DNA from: Gadus chalcogrammus
Taxonomy: Eukaryota > Chordata > Actinopteri > Gadiformes > Gadidae
Assembly (NCBI RefSeq): GCF_026213295.1
Contig: NC_079424.1
Coordinates: 16,527,464-16,591,463 of the forward strand
Direction of reading: 5' to 3'
DNA: 64,000 nt
Shown: piece by piece, positions 41,151 through 57,119 of the stretch
Layout of the letters: every line of letters starts with the position of its first letter
Position numbering within the stretch: the first letter of the stretch is position 1
Position numbers and translations under genes: made by a program
The notes under the pieces: model-generated
Seen by the model: only the letters and a program-made list of their open reading frames with translations
Databases searched by the model: none
What the model was told of the DNA's origin: nothing

Positions 41151-41303
41151 GTCACAACGTCTGTCTCTCGGTTCGTTGTGTGATTTTTATCGTGTACAGT
41201 ATAAAATATGTGCTGTTAATCTTAGCTGACATTCATCCGGTTAATGAGCCCCTGACCCTAGCCTTGTTGCAAGAATGTCCTTCGCCAGATTGTGGAATTG
41301 AAC

Positions 41304-41309
41304 AATAAA
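41304..41309 (+). terminator. Candidate zhx3 polyadenylation signal
   Basis: AATAAA 154 bp after the zhx3 stop. It would serve only if the transcript is not spliced at 41146/41147; later signals may be used instead. Confidence 0.35.
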
Positions 41310-41339
41310 AACACTTGCACACGATGAAGTTGTTAAGTA

Positions 41340-41600
41340 CAGTAAAACCGGGTGGTTGTTGTGATGCACATTATAAACAGTGTGGTTGTAGGTCGAGTCC
41401 CATGATGAACAGGGTGTTTATGGTCTGATGTACACTGAACATGGGGATTGTAGTGCGATGTTAAACAGGGCGGTTGTTGTGATGTGCAGTATAAACAGGG
41501 TGGTTATTCTGATTGACAGTAGGAACAGGGTGGTGGTTGTTATGTGATGAATTGATGAACAGGGAAGTTGTTATGACTGACAGTGTAAAACAGGTAGGGG
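41340..41600. repeat. Degenerate minisatellite downstream of zhx3
   Basis: Repeated AACAGGGTGGTTGTTGTGAT-type units alternate with TGCACATTATAAACAG-type units, about seven diverged copies with irregular period. Confidence 0.7.
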
Positions 41601-41882
41601 AAGGGCATATGGATACAGATAGGCAGCTTATTCAAGCAATCAAAGGTCCGTGTTTGAGTAGCTATTTATAGATCAGTAGGAGTCTGGGCTATTGAATTAT
41701 AGATTGAGGGCATGCTAATATAGGTGAATAAATTATGACAATTGTCTTTGCTAAGATGGATTTTCCAAAGGGGCTTGTTTCCAATGGTCATCATCTGGAT
41801 CCACAAAGCACCACATTATTCCCGCATTTATTATGAGAATGTTCGCTGTAGATTACACCACTTCATGTATGTGACATGTGAC

Positions 41883-44400
<2,518 letters not shown>

Positions 44401-44407
44401 TAGGGGT

Positions 44408-44413
44408 TTTATT
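44408..44413 (-). terminator. top1 polyadenylation signal
   Basis: AATAAA on the minus strand, implying a 3'UTR of about 1.2 kb from the stop at 45592, in the range known for vertebrate TOP1. Confidence 0.55.
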
Positions 44414-45591
44414 GATTTGGAAACCTACAGTGGTGCGTAGAAACCCAAATGATCAGGGGCCATGACGAACCTCATGGTACAGGGAGAGGACGTTGATTTC
44501 TTTTTTGTTCGACACCAACATCATCCTCCTGTTTCGCAAATCTATCACACATCAAATGTACTGTTACGCGTCTGTTCCGTCAAACATCATTAGAAAAACC
44601 TGCCTTGTGTTGTAACAGATTGGTATTTTTTTTGGCAAAGTTGAAATCTTTCTCACATAAACACCTTGTCAGGAAAGGGGAGAAAGAAATTAAAAAAATC
44701 TCCATTGACCAACTTAAAATACATTAAAATATCATCTTCAAGTAACAGAATAGGGATATTCTTTCCTCGTCATCATTAAAATGATTTCAGTTCAAATCAA
44801 ATGTAGACAGGCCTACGCACAGACTGAGGGCGCTGGCAACTTAATTGGTTAAAAAAAAGTTCACATTTACATTTTTTAAAGACATCCCTGATAGAGGCTG
44901 TAAATTAATATTCACATTCTGCTTGTTAAATATCGACATGGTTGCAGTATCTCGTCGCCCTGTCCCAGCATTTCACGTTGTTACATGTTAACACAATCCA
45001 GTTTAAATAGTCACCCACACTGATTTTGTTGTATCCCTTTCCTGCACACGTACACGCACACTTCAAAACAAGAGTTTTGCATTTCCTCCAAAAAAAAAGG
45101 CGCCTGGGTGTATTTAAGGAATTTCTGATTTAGCTTTTTCTATCAAAATATAGAATTCATTAATACTACATGGGTGGGCTTACAAGACAGAAATAAAATT
45201 ACACATGTGTTTTTTTGCTGAATACAGTAGCTATAAGGACCACAGAGTTCAAAGTTCAGGTATTTCCAGATCCCCCCTTCCCCCCCACCCTTCCATTGTG
45301 TGCATGTGAGCGAGGTGGGGCATTAGTGTAGGATGGGGATCGCAAAGACCACAGGGAAACCCTCGAAGCTCTGATGATGAGTGTATCGCCTCAGGTCAGC
45401 AGGCAGCACGACGCACTCAAGCCACCTCATCGTCTGGCCACTCCCGTCCGCCCAACCCCACACGTACACACAAACCCACACACACTCGCCCTCATCGGGT
45501 CTGGCCACCGGGTGAAAAGTCATTTAAGCTAAAAACAAGATGTCTGTTAAAAGAGCGCGTCATTTAGGTAAAAACTCAGACATTTTTTGAC

Positions 45592-48500
45592 TTAGAATTC
45601 ATAGTCGTCCTCGGCCATGTCGAGGGCCCAGGCGAACTTCTCCCGCTGGGTCTTGTTGTAGATCTTCTCCACGGGGATGTCCCATTTCTTACACCTGAGG
45701 ACACAGAAAACCACAAGGGGTCAGCCATTTCCACCCTGAGGAGTAGCCATTTTGGGTCCACAGCATTCATTGTGTTTTTTTTTTAGAGCTTTGAGCCGTC
45801 AGAGCTCTGGGACTCTGTACAGCCCACCATGCTGGAGGGGGTCATCTCAATGCTGTGGTGTAACGGGTCATACCAGGCCACAGAGATGCGAGGGTCCAGG
45901 TAGTTGAGCTTGGAGGTGCCCAGTGCAATCTGCTTGTTCTCCTCTCGGTCGGTCGCCTGCACCTCCATCCTCATCAGCTGCTCCTCTATCCTGGAAATGG
46001 CCTTCTTCCTGGTCTCCACCGTCCTGATAGAAGAGGAGGGCGGCGAGGTGAGCATGTGCGTTGCCTGAAGGAGGCGTGTCCTTTTTCTCCAATATCTGCT
46101 CTACACATCTTTCGGATACACTTACTTTTTGGACTTCTCGTCTCTCCGTACTTTAGCGTCCGCTTTGGAGCTCTTCAGCTCTCTCCGGGCGTCTGAAAGT
46201 TGGTCCTTCTTTGCGTCAATCTAAAATAATTAAAAGCAGGGACATTTTAAAACAACTGCACATCACTGCCCACATCAGGAAAATTCACGCTTTATATTAT
46301 ACAACGAAGAAATTAGACGCAATATAAGTGAATACGAATATTTCTAATATATCTGATCCATTCTGAAAGCTTATATCTTCTCATTTCAGAAACGAGGGAG
46401 TTAAAGGTTTGGGCAAAGCATTTCAATAAAAAAAAGCTTAACATCAACAATTTCTGCTTGAGTGGAAACACAGACCAGTCACTAGCGTTTTAGAACAAGA
46501 TGTACTGATGGATGCTTACCTTCCCCTGGAGGGTCTGCATAGACTTCTCAAAGGTTTTGGGTGCTGCCCTCTGGTGGTTACACAGGATAGCCACAGCCCT
46601 GTTGGCCCGGTTGTAGGATAGGATCTTTGCTGGAATGTTTTCATCCGCTGGAAAAAGATCAAAAAGCCTCATAACTTTTATGCATGTCATTTAAAGACCC
46701 CCTGCAATGTGCAGCTTCCACAAATGAAAAGGCAGCTTTTGCCAGCCAGGTATAGGCTTGTAAAATTAAGGCCTCGCCAAAACGGGTTTTCCACCGAATT
46801 AGGCTTGGAGATAAGTCTCTGAACAGCTCTGAAAAGAGCTTCTCTTGGCTGCTGCCAGAGACGGTATTCATGGGTGGGTGCTTACGGCTAGTGAGCTCCT
46901 TCAGCTGCTGCTGCAGGGTGATGGAGGCGTTGTAGGTACGGAACACCTTGGCCGTGAGTCCGTCCATCAGCTCCTGCAGGTGCTTGTTCAAGATGGAAGT
47001 CTGGAGGAAGAGAACATGCTCTAAACACCACACAAGACATCATGCTTTATGAAGACCCCACTACATACTTAAAGCTGGGAACACAAATGTCCCTTCATGA
47101 GTTGGCTCTAAATTTGACCGTGATGGTGTGATGCACTGTACTCACGTTTAGCCGGTCAAACAGGTCATCCTCTGTGGCCTTGTTCTCCATGAACAGCTGA
47201 AGGTTCTTGAACGCCTGAGAGACAAAAGGACACATTTTAGACCGAAACTAAAGAAAAAAAGGGGGCGCATTGTTCCAGAGCGCTCATCCACCATCCTTAC
47301 CCTCTTCTCCACAGGGACCTTGTTGTAGTAGCGGATGGAGTCTTTACCCAGGAAGTCAAACTCCACCACAAACTCCTGCCCGTCCTTCTCGGGGTACAGG
47401 TTGATGTGCTCCACTCGCAGCGAGCAGCAGCCCACCGTGTCCGCCGTCTCGCCCTCCTCCTTCTCGTTACCCGCTCTCAGAGCCAGCTGGTCACGGGCAA
47501 AACAGCAGGGCGTCAGTTAAACAGTCAGGACCGCATTCCTCCAGTAGATGGCCCATACAGTCAGTCCACCCCCCTGCACTGGGGTCTTGTTTCCACCATG
47601 ACTCAGGACTTCACCTTGTCAATGAAGTAGAGCGCCACGGCCCTCTGGCGGATCCTCATCTCCTTGGACTTCCAGTCCTCGTGGTACTGGCTCCGGATGC
47701 GGTCCACACACTTCTTCAATCTACGCGCCGTCTCGTACTTCTGCCAGTCCTTCTCCCCCTAACAAAGCAGACAGACGCTTTATAATCACGACTCTGATTT
47801 AGAACCATTACAGTATCAAAAAGGGGTTTTAAAAAGGCCAACATGAGATTAACAAATGGAAGCAGTTGCACGCCAATGAGCCAAAGAGTGCCACATCACG
47901 GAAGGTTATGCAGAAAAAACAGGTCAGGAGATCCAATTTATATACAAAATGGTTGTTCATAGATAGCGCTATGTGGTGCAAGAGGCATTTGAGAAGGGCT
48001 GGAAGTTAAAGCCCTCACTGATATAAACCCTTTCCAGCATCAATTTAGACAAATAGATGTGTGTGTACCTTGATCCTGGAGCTGGGGTTCAGCATGATGT
48101 ACTTGATGGACCCCTGGATGTTCTCCGTCCAGGACACCAGCCACGTGACCTTGTTGTCATGGCGAACCTCCTTCCACTTGGTCCCGGGGGGAGGCTTGGG
48201 GTGCTTTGAGTCTCTACGGGGAGCAGACGGGGGGGGGGGGGGGGGGGAGACGTCAAGTCAGAATATTGACACACCATGATAAGGCCTACATTTACTTAAG
48301 TCTTCATAATTAATTGATTTAAGTCAATCATTTGATTTAAAATGTTATTTTTTCTTCTTTGTACGCCTGCTTTATTTTCAACTCCAAACCGTTAAAATCT
48401 CAGCAATAAGCAGCCATAGGAATCACAAGCACTGCCGTAAAGAGCACTAGTATTGCGATGATGCTCGGCGTGAGGAGTGTCAATACTAGATGGAACACAA

Positions 48501-51500
48501 AACAATGTGACGCAATTTCAATTTTATGCAGATGTTTTCTCTGCCAATGTTAGATAATAACTGACATTCAATATTGTCTTTGAGCGAAGAAAGAACGGCT
48601 GGTCATCAAGGTGTCAGCTAATGGTTGGCAAATTGAATCGATAATCTGTTGGATAAATACTAATCTCAATATCAGGCCAATCAATAGCAGTCATGGTTTT
48701 TGCAGTGACCACGAAGCCCTCCATGTGCCACCCGTCCTCCCCTGTGAGGGAAGGGCACTCACTTGCTGCAGTTGATGATGATGTCCTCCGGACGGCTGCG
48801 GCGCTTCAGCATGCCCATCTTGGGGTGGTCCCCGCGGCCCCGGAAGAGGCCGGGGGGCTCGATGCGGAAGTTAGCGATGCGCTCCTTGTGGTTGTCCATG
48901 AGGCAGAAGCCGTACTCCTGCAGGATCCGCTCGTTCTCCTCTTTGATTTTCTACCACACAGAAGAACAAGTGGTTAACAGCAGAAGACGTTGGCCATAGA
49001 TTTTATAACAACCACGAATATAATGCAACATTTAATGGGACGCATGGCTCACCAGTTTCTGTTCTTTAGACATGGCCTTCCTGATCTCAGACTGGGCCTT
49101 AAAGTAGTCGTTGATCTCGTTGAAGTCACACTTCTTCAGATCTGTGATTTTGCTTTTTTCCTCAGAATTCATTTCCTATGAGGACCAGCAGAAGACAGCA
49201 TTCTTAAAATCTGATCTTGTATGATTCCCAAAATAAAACTCCTTTGAAAATATTTATTTAAAGACTACAATAGATGTGAATACTCTCTTCCTCACTCATT
49301 CCTACCTTTCTCCAGTCTTTGAAGAAGTTTTTCCGGAAGACTTCCTTCGTGGTGTAATCATGGTCGAGCATTTTACCAAAGAAGGTGGAGACCTCTTCAG
49401 CTGCTGGGGCGAGCTTCATGTGTTTACCTGGTGAACACATCAAAATATCCATCAGTAAGCTCTTTATATCTTAAACTACCAAGGCCAAACATCCCACACA
49501 ATGGTATCCTAGCCAGGAGGTTATCCGTCTGAATCATAAACAAACAAATGAGAAGCAGCGGTTGGTCAATCTGGTTGATTAGGTTTTGCTCGAGCATGTG
49601 CTTGGGCCAGGTTTATTTTTTGAGCCAACAGCCCCGCATGTGAAATCATAGTGAACAGCCAACCACCAGACCGATTATCAGGTAATGGACACGCACAGGG
49701 AAGACTGTTGAGAAAAAAAGGGATTAAAAAGACAAACCGTCGTAGTAGAACTTGACGTGGTCGGGAAGAGCCTCGTAGGGGGGCGCGAACACGGGTCCTT
49801 TGTGCTCCAGGAACCGCCATTTAACACCGTCCGTGTAGCGCTCCTCCTCCCACCTGGGGGCGTCACAGCGCCACAGTTACCCTTCCACCCGCCGCAAAAC
49901 AGCTGCACCACCATGTATGGAACGCAAAGCTCAAACGCACTACGGACACGCGAGTCCTTGAACTCACCACTTCCACTTCTCCTCCGGCTCCTTCTTGCCC
50001 TTTTTCTTGCCGTCGGCGACTTCTCCCTTTTTGTTGTTTTTAGTCTTTTTCGGCTTTACGTCCTGAAAACAAAGACACAGGAGGGCGTGAGCCTGCGTTC
50101 AACCCGGGCCGGAGTAGTGTGCAGTATCAACAGCAGGGCATCATGTGGAACATCCCGTTCTTAAAAAGAGGTTGCAGGAGCATTAATCAATGGGATCCAA
50201 CCTAAAATGCATAATCACTCATGACCACAGTAAATGTCTCCTACTTCATTTTCTTGTTTCCTTTTTTTGCCCTTGGCCTTGTCGTTCTCAATTTTGATCT
50301 TCTTGGGCTTGAATTCTGACCTGAAAAGGAGGAAACTATCAGTTAGCCAGGGTGGCAACAACAAACCAACCTTCAACCCAGACATTTAACAAAATATTTG
50401 ATAATATATTCAACTTTCTAAATAGCTCCCTCGGTTCAACTTCCATATCCAACATGACAAAACAAAACACCAATGCTAGTACAGCATTAAGGTGGACTGA
50501 TTAAACTCACTCAAAGTCCTCTTCACGTTCCCTCTTAAGAGTCTTCTCCTGCTTGGGAGAGTGGTAAAAGTCATCCTCGGGCTCAGATTTCACATGGCCG
50601 GGGCTGGAAAAGAAGACATCCCAGAAAATCAATCCTCTCCCATTCTTTTAAAAGATGTGTGCCAATCGCTAGAGGCAGTGGACGGTGAAATGTCTCAAGC
50701 TTTACCTGGAGAAGCCGTTCTCCTTTTCTTTTTTGACCTTGCCGTCGGCAGACTTCACCTGAAAATGAGGATCAAAATTAAGGACGGAAATAGTCAAGAA
50801 TTTATATATAAATAAAGGCTGGAACATTACTGCTTGAGCTCAGTCATTAATCACAGCAGGCACTCTTATTGGAAAACCAATTTTCATAGTACTCATTTTT
50901 TGTACATCTTGAATTAGCACACAGTCCATTTAGCTATATCCTCTAGTCCCGTTGCAGTCCCAAGAGCATGATTCACAGTGAGATGGGAAAATTATTATGG
51001 TGGTACCATGTAACTCAACTCACAATACAAACTAACCATGGTTTCGAGCCTTTCGGCTTTACACAGAGGGATGCGTATCGATTAGACTCTATTGACTCTG
51101 GGTTAAATTTGCAATAACAAGAGTACTTCAAGGACATTCCGACAAATAATGTCACCCATATTTGTTTAGAATGTGTCAACCCCTGCTTGAATCAGGACAC
51201 CCATTACCCAATGAAAGAAATGCATCACGTTAGAAAGTAAATTACACATTAGCTTAAATACAATTAAGAAAAGGTTTCCTAATGTATTATACATATAACA
51301 GGTAGATGGAGCTTGAAAAAAAACAACCCTGCAAGTTAGCCAGGTCTAGAGAACGACGATGATTGCCACATTGAATTTGTATGATAATTACCTCCTTCCT
51401 CTTCTCCTTGTCCCGGTGTTTGTCCTTGTGTTTGTCTGCATTGCCTTCTTTGTGCTTCATCTTCTCCTTGTCCTTATGCTTCTTATCAGAAGGGTCCTTG

Positions 51501-54500
51501 TGGTCACTGGAGTTTTAGAGGCAAACAACATAAAAACACTCTTTAGGCAGAACTCAAACACCACGTCAATTTCGATTATTACGATTGCTTTGATAACAGA
51601 GTGGTTGGAATTCAATACCAATGACGCAACGACAAACTTGGTAATCAGAGGAGAGTCATGAGTATTCACAGGATATATCCTGCAGGTCCAGCAGACAAAA
51701 AACATTTGCTAGAACGCAACATAATCATGTAGTTGCCCAATAGGATATCAGCCCTACCTGATGGCATGTTTGGATTTCTCCCGTTCCTTGTCCTTCTTGT
51801 GGTCCTTGTTTTTATGTTCTTTGTGCTTCTCTTTATGTTTGTGAGGATCTTAGGATGAAGGAAATGGACGTCAGCTTTTCTTCATTACCACATTGCGTTA
51901 TTTTTTGGGACAATACAGGAATAAGAGGAGGAGAGTCCTTTTTTCATACAAACTACTACTAATAAAACCACAGATGACAAACAAAATGTTCACAAATTCA
52001 AGTCCACTTTTTCCCCATTCAACAAAATTATTTGGTTAAATGCTTGTGCCACAAAGATCCATTTTTATGGAAAGACAGCATCCCCTAGTGTCACTACATT
52101 TGATGATGCTGATATGCAATGTAGGACAGGTTGTAACATGCAAACAAAGCCAACTATGCATTTTCTTAACTTAAAAAAAAAACTGTTGTTTAGCAGAGGT
52201 TAAGAAAACCCTCCTAACGGCAAGCAGGAAACAGTCATTGATTGCACAATTTCTCTGGTTTCAGATGTACAGAAATGGCCAAATAAGACTGACAACATGA
52301 GGAGCTTATCATGCCCCATCAATCTTAAACAGAAAACACATGCAGATGAATCTATACTCAATACTTCAGCTAAACATAACTACTAGCTAACTATTGCTGA
52401 CAAAATAAGTTAGGTTTGGTAGGTAGCCGAAATGCCTTACCTAAAAGACTGATGAAATTAATGAAGTGGAATATTGAGATTAATGTGGAACTATAATAGG
52501 GACAGTTCATTTACTGGTATGTTGTGATCTATTCTAAAAGGTTACTATGAACAAAGAGGAACACATGCAGCGAACTCACTTCAAGTCAGAACATGATTAT
52601 TTAGACTATGATAACAGCTGCTGGTTTAGCAGCACAACACACGCGACTAAGGAAAACCGTCCCCTTGATCCTTAAAGGGGGGGAACATATGAAAACAACC
52701 CTTTTCCTGGGATTTCGGGTTTTGTTTTGGGTCTCTGGTGCTCACATGCGCGTACAAACTTAGAAAAAAGTCTGTACATTTTTTGAGTGAGATATGCATT
52801 TCTGAAAGTACCTCGTTACCAAAACAGTGAGACAGTTTCGACATCCCCTCCTACATAGGAGGGGGGCACAGTTGAATATTACCTCCCACTTCCCCACTCG
52901 CCTCCAATCAGAACATAGCCGAGATAACCCCCACTACGAGTCTTTACTTGTTGTGAAAGTGCCAGAGACGTCAGACGCAGACTTTATGATTCATAATAAC
53001 ATCCAAGGCCAACATAGCTTTTGGCCGTGATATTAGATATAATATTATACAAATACCCATACATAATATTATCATATATAGATATAGAGCTCCAGGAGTC
53101 TGCAAACTTCTCCTCCATGCAGTTGTTCGGTCCGACAGCTCATTGGTCAATGGGCAGAGGCTCATTTGCATTAAAGCTACAGACACCAGAAACAGCGAAT
53201 TCTGAAGGGACTGAACCAGAGGGGAATAGCGGTAGGCAAGATTTTCTTTTTCCTAAAAGCTATTTCCAGCAAACGGCTACAAAAACATGTTTTCTGGAAC
53301 TCAAATACTATGTTTACTTGTTGTGAAACCACCATAATATGTCTCCTTTAAAATATATCAATTACAGTTATCCGTAGACAACCGTCTTGTAAATTCAGCA
53401 TTCAATTAAACGACATACACTGTTTATGACAGTGTCCAAGAAGTCCATCATCTGAAGCCAGAACTAGTTTGCCCTATAACAGCTGTATTTATAGAATGCC
53501 CTGGGCAGTGATAGAACGTATAGAATAATGCACCGTCCACATTAAAACAATGGCACACAATAAATACATTTAAATCATTTCTAGAATACTTTTTTGTAAA
53601 GTTAATTGGGGCTTAATTTCTGATCAGGGACATCCCGTGGAAAAGCCTCCAACTATATATACACATAGACACATTATAAATATCTATATAGATGCTGTAT
53701 TCAATGTGTGCCCTGTACAAAACTGTTTGCCCCACAAGGCAACTGTAGCCAGATTGGTTTCAATGGCTAATGCTACTAAAAACCATGGATAACTATTTTA
53801 TATTTAAACGCCATCTCGGAAAGAACGTTTACTTGAAACAACGTGCAAGGCCTATCTAAACCTGCACGATGGAGAGTGGATCGAGTATTGTCCCTGCGCG
53901 TTTCGCTTCCAGACAGCCATCTGCACTTCATAGCCCATGTTCAGTGCTACAGTAGAGCCAGGCCGCTAGAGCGAAAAAAGAAAATGGCGTAGAGACTAAG
54001 TCCGCAAACCCCAAACCCTCACTTTCAGATAACAAATGTGGCATCTGAGAACACTAAAAAGAAAAACGGATCATGTTAACACATAAAATACGTCAGAATG
54101 TACTAAAACTATTGACCCATTAGAGTAAATAAATGGCCGAAATGCCTTTTGAAGCCCTTCTTTTTGAACAATAGGCGCTTTTGAGAGAGGGAGAGGACTT
54201 AGTCTCTGGTCGCCATTTCTGTCCTCTGCTGAGAACTAACGTTATGAAATTGTGTAGACGCGTCAAATTTTGAGTCATCATTTTGTATTGTCGACACAAT
54301 ATCGTGGACTCACCGTTGTTTCGAGGGCCACAGTCAATCTGAAAATGTAGAAAAAATAAGCATGTTTAGATAGCGTTAGCTTGAAAGCCGGCTAACTAAC
54401 TTTAAACTTGGTGGACGGCAGGGAGGCAGTAGTTAGCTTGCTGGTTAGCCTGCTAGGGTTAGCATGCTACGCTGGCTGGTAACATGGCACTAAAGTGTGT

Positions 54501-54849
54501 CTAGCCTTTACTGCCGAGGCAAAGCTCACTTAATGAGCTATTCTTACATCGTTTTATACTGATGCAGTGATTGAGATATTTAGACATCATTGTTCTCTCA
54601 TGGCCATCATTTTAATTAACAAATATAACTGAGTGTTGTTTAGCAAAGTCTTACAATCAAATGTGATGGCTACAAAACATGCCGAGCTAGCGCGAGTTAG
54701 CTCTGGTAACAGTTAGCCAACCTGTCAACCAAACCACATAATACACCATCAAATAAATTAATCGGATTTAACTGGAGTCAAACTTTAGAGAGGTGATAAG
54801 CCATGCTTTGTATTACCTGGTTGTTGTTATGGGAGTAATCCCCACTCAT
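45592..54849 (-). CDS. top1: DNA topoisomerase I (nuclear, type IB)
   Basis: Relaxes supercoils through a 3'-phosphotyrosine intermediate in the nucleus. There are 21 coding exons on the minus strand: 54817-54849, 54314-54338, 51758-51848, 51392-51506, 50706-50758, 50511-50603, 50245-50320, 49968-50062, 49738-49853, 49306-49427, 49053-49175, 48763-48950, 48069-48213, 47615-47758, 47301-47486, 47146-47214, 46886-47000, 46520-46647, 46126-46220, 45874-46023, 45592-45694. They sum to 2265 nt, 754 aa, and every phase agrees. A Lys/His/Asp/Glu-rich N-terminal domain (about 1-200) precedes the core ([12 protein letters not shown] onward). The catalytic residues are Arg477, Lys521, Arg579, His621 and Tyr712 (human 488, 532, 590, 632, 723), the last in [10 protein letters not shown] coiled linker lies between 621 and 712. 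The protein is 11 residues shorter than human, all in the N-terminal domain. The 21-exon plan matches human TOP1. Confidence 0.97.
48229..48247. repeat. 19-bp G-run in a top1 splice acceptor tract
   Basis: On the top1 strand this is a C-run forming the polypyrimidine tract 15 bp upstream of the acceptor at 48214. Length is prone to slippage. Confidence 0.9.
52670..53352. mobile_element. Non-autonomous DNA element in top1 intron 2
   Basis: The right end reads, on the minus strand, TTTAAAGGAGACATATTATG followed by GTGGTTTCACAACAAG. The left end has CTTAAAGGGGGGGAACATATG. The inner part contains GCTCATTTGCATTAAAGCTA followed by CAGACACCAGAAACAG, a combination common in dispersed fish repeats. 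It has the same terminal word as the palindromic MITE at 12.55-12.84 kb. There is no transposase frame. Boundaries are approximate. Confidence 0.55.
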
Positions 54850-54979
54850 TTCCTATGCTTTGTCGGACTGAGAAGAAAAAAAAACTAAGTGAGAAATGTG
54901 CAGAGTTAAATCACCGGCGAGAAGCTGCTGGCAGAATGAAGAAAGAAATACACGAGCAGCAGACAAAGTCCCGTCTGTA

Positions 54980-55000
54980 CACCGATGCGCATGCGCAAGT
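54980..55000 (-). promoter_or_regulatory. NRF1-type site in top1 promoter
   Basis: The perfect palindrome TGCGCATGCGCA at 54986-54997, about 140 bp upstream of the top1 start codon, fits the NRF1 consensus found in housekeeping promoters without TATA. Confidence 0.55.
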
Positions 55001-55321
55001 AATTTAAATACGGGACCTTTCACCCCTTCCTACAGGCTCAAAAACGGACCAACTTGCTCACCGCTGAAGTACTCCGAAACCAAATTACAACCACTTATTC
55101 ATTTATTGCGTCAACTAGAGTATTTTTTTCAATTGTTCAGAGAAATATGGAAATTCTAAATCAGTATTTAAATTGTACTTGGACTATTTTACATTGCAAT
55201 ATTTGTTAATGCAATAGCTTACACTGCGGTACACGATACAGATCTGAACGTGAGTGTTGATACAATTTTACAAGACACAAGTTAAAATGCAGATTTTTGC
55301 ATCTTGTTATATCAAAAATAC

Positions 55322-55431
<110 letters not shown>

Positions 55432-55769
55432 CTATCATCAATGGTAGTTCAGTATCAGTTCAGTTCAGTGAGAACGTATCTGCAATTTATTCTATATCAC
55501 TGCAATGTATTCTATATCTCCATCTAAATCATCCATGACATAATAATTTAGATTTGATTGAGAATACATGTATTTTCGAAGTTTACACGTTTTTATCCCT
55601 TACATCTGATCTTTTCCTTTACCTCGATAGAGAAGAATAAGGTCAAGGAAAGATGTGAATTATAATTATTCAGGCTTTAGGAAAAAAAACACAGCGGTGC
55701 TAAAATATCCCAATGCATTTACACTAAGCTACGTCATTGTGCGACGGCGGATGTGTTGGACGTGGGTCC

Positions 55770-55875
55770 GCCATGATAAAATTACAACGTTCCGAAGATG
55801 GACAACTAAAACTGCAGCTTTTGCATGCTTTGCCCCTTGCGTTTATACTGTGTCGTTTCATGCAAAAAACAAAGG
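55770..55875 (+). CDS. Possible first coding exon of an unidentified gene
   Basis: An ATG in good context (CCGCCATGA) at about 55772 opens a short frame (MIKLQRSEDGQLKLQLLHAL...) reaching a donor-like AAAG|GTAAAG near 55873. It is preceded by TACGTCA and GGCGGATG words resembling a housekeeping promoter, and it is divergent from top1. A further open stretch lies at 56033-56350. I recognise no family and cannot join exons with confidence. It may equally be noncoding RNA or chance. Confidence 0.2.
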
Positions 55876-56379
55876 TAAAGACTCCCATACACAGAAGGGA
55901 AATTAAATAATTTTCACATTGATATGGTTACTCACGCTCAAACTCCTGTGCAGTCATATTTATGGAGATAGATCTCAATTAGTATGATTGTAGTAAAATA
56001 ATTGTCATTGGTCATGTTGATCATTTGTTTATGTGAACGGCAGAATGATTAGTCGTTTTAGATGTTCCTGCTGCAAGCAATTGTGGGATGGCATTATCTC
56101 CAGTCCATTCGTAGAGGATTGTCCAGTGTACAAGTGGTTAAGAAAGGAAGCATTGGAGCCCCTTTCCATGGCATTTAGAGAAGTTGAACAGCTCTTACCA
56201 TGGCTGCCCCTGATACTTCCGGGTCATTTCACTCACCGAGGAACCTTCCTCGCAGAGAAAAAGACTATGCCACAGTGGCCCTGGTTTCGGGCCCAGGTTC
56301 CGTGGCCTCTTCCCCAAATAGTTCAACTTTGTAGGACCAAAGATGAATAGGATTGCTGGATCCTGCCTGGATCATTTAT

Positions 56380-56620
56380 CTTGGATCCAGCAGTCCTGCT
56401 ATGTTATAGAAGAACTTCTGGGGGAAGCAGAAGACTGCACAGAGTCTGGCCCGGAAATCAATAACTCCCTTGTTTTCTGTTTTGTTACAGCGATAGTCTA
56501 CCGAAGAAGGCTAATTTGCCCGAGTGGACGAAGCTTACACTAATGTATTTCTACAGTAGCCAAATGCACAGTGTTGATTTGAAACCTTTGCAGAGACTTT
56601 ATACAGATAACTACTTCTGG
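56380..56620. repeat. Dispersed repeat copy 1
   Basis: Shares CAGCAGTCCT, GCTATGTTAT-type and GATTTGAAACCTTTG words in the same order with 63290-63415. The two may be diverged copies of one uncharacterised repeat. Between 55875 and 56380 I see no other identifiable feature. Confidence 0.4.
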
Positions 56621-57119
56621 GGGACACATAATCAAACTAGTCTAAAATTCTGCACTTAAACAGAAAATGACCATAATATGTCAGCAGCAATTAAAGAGAA
56701 TCAAAATACTGGTATGTTCTCCTTTGAAATTGATGTGGGCACATTTGTTTTTTGTTTGGGCCATTTCAGTCTAAACAATCGGTCATGGAACCATGAGATA
56801 TTCACAACTCAACAAATTAGCAGTTTATTGCAATATACTATTCAAACACACAGTGGCAGTAAAGGCAAGCACCCCAAATTGTGATGAAAGAATGTCATAA
56901 CCCTTATCCTAACTTGATAAATACGATACAATAATAATAATATAAAGATTAATATGTGTATGAATACCAATATGAATAATACTAGGGATACTACTAGGAA
57001 TAATAATAACAATGTTTATAATAATATGAATAATTTAAATAATAATATGAATATAAATAATGCTACTTGTCCCGATTTCCTCATGCTATTGTAATTAACA
57101 CAGTACTATGCTGATCGAC

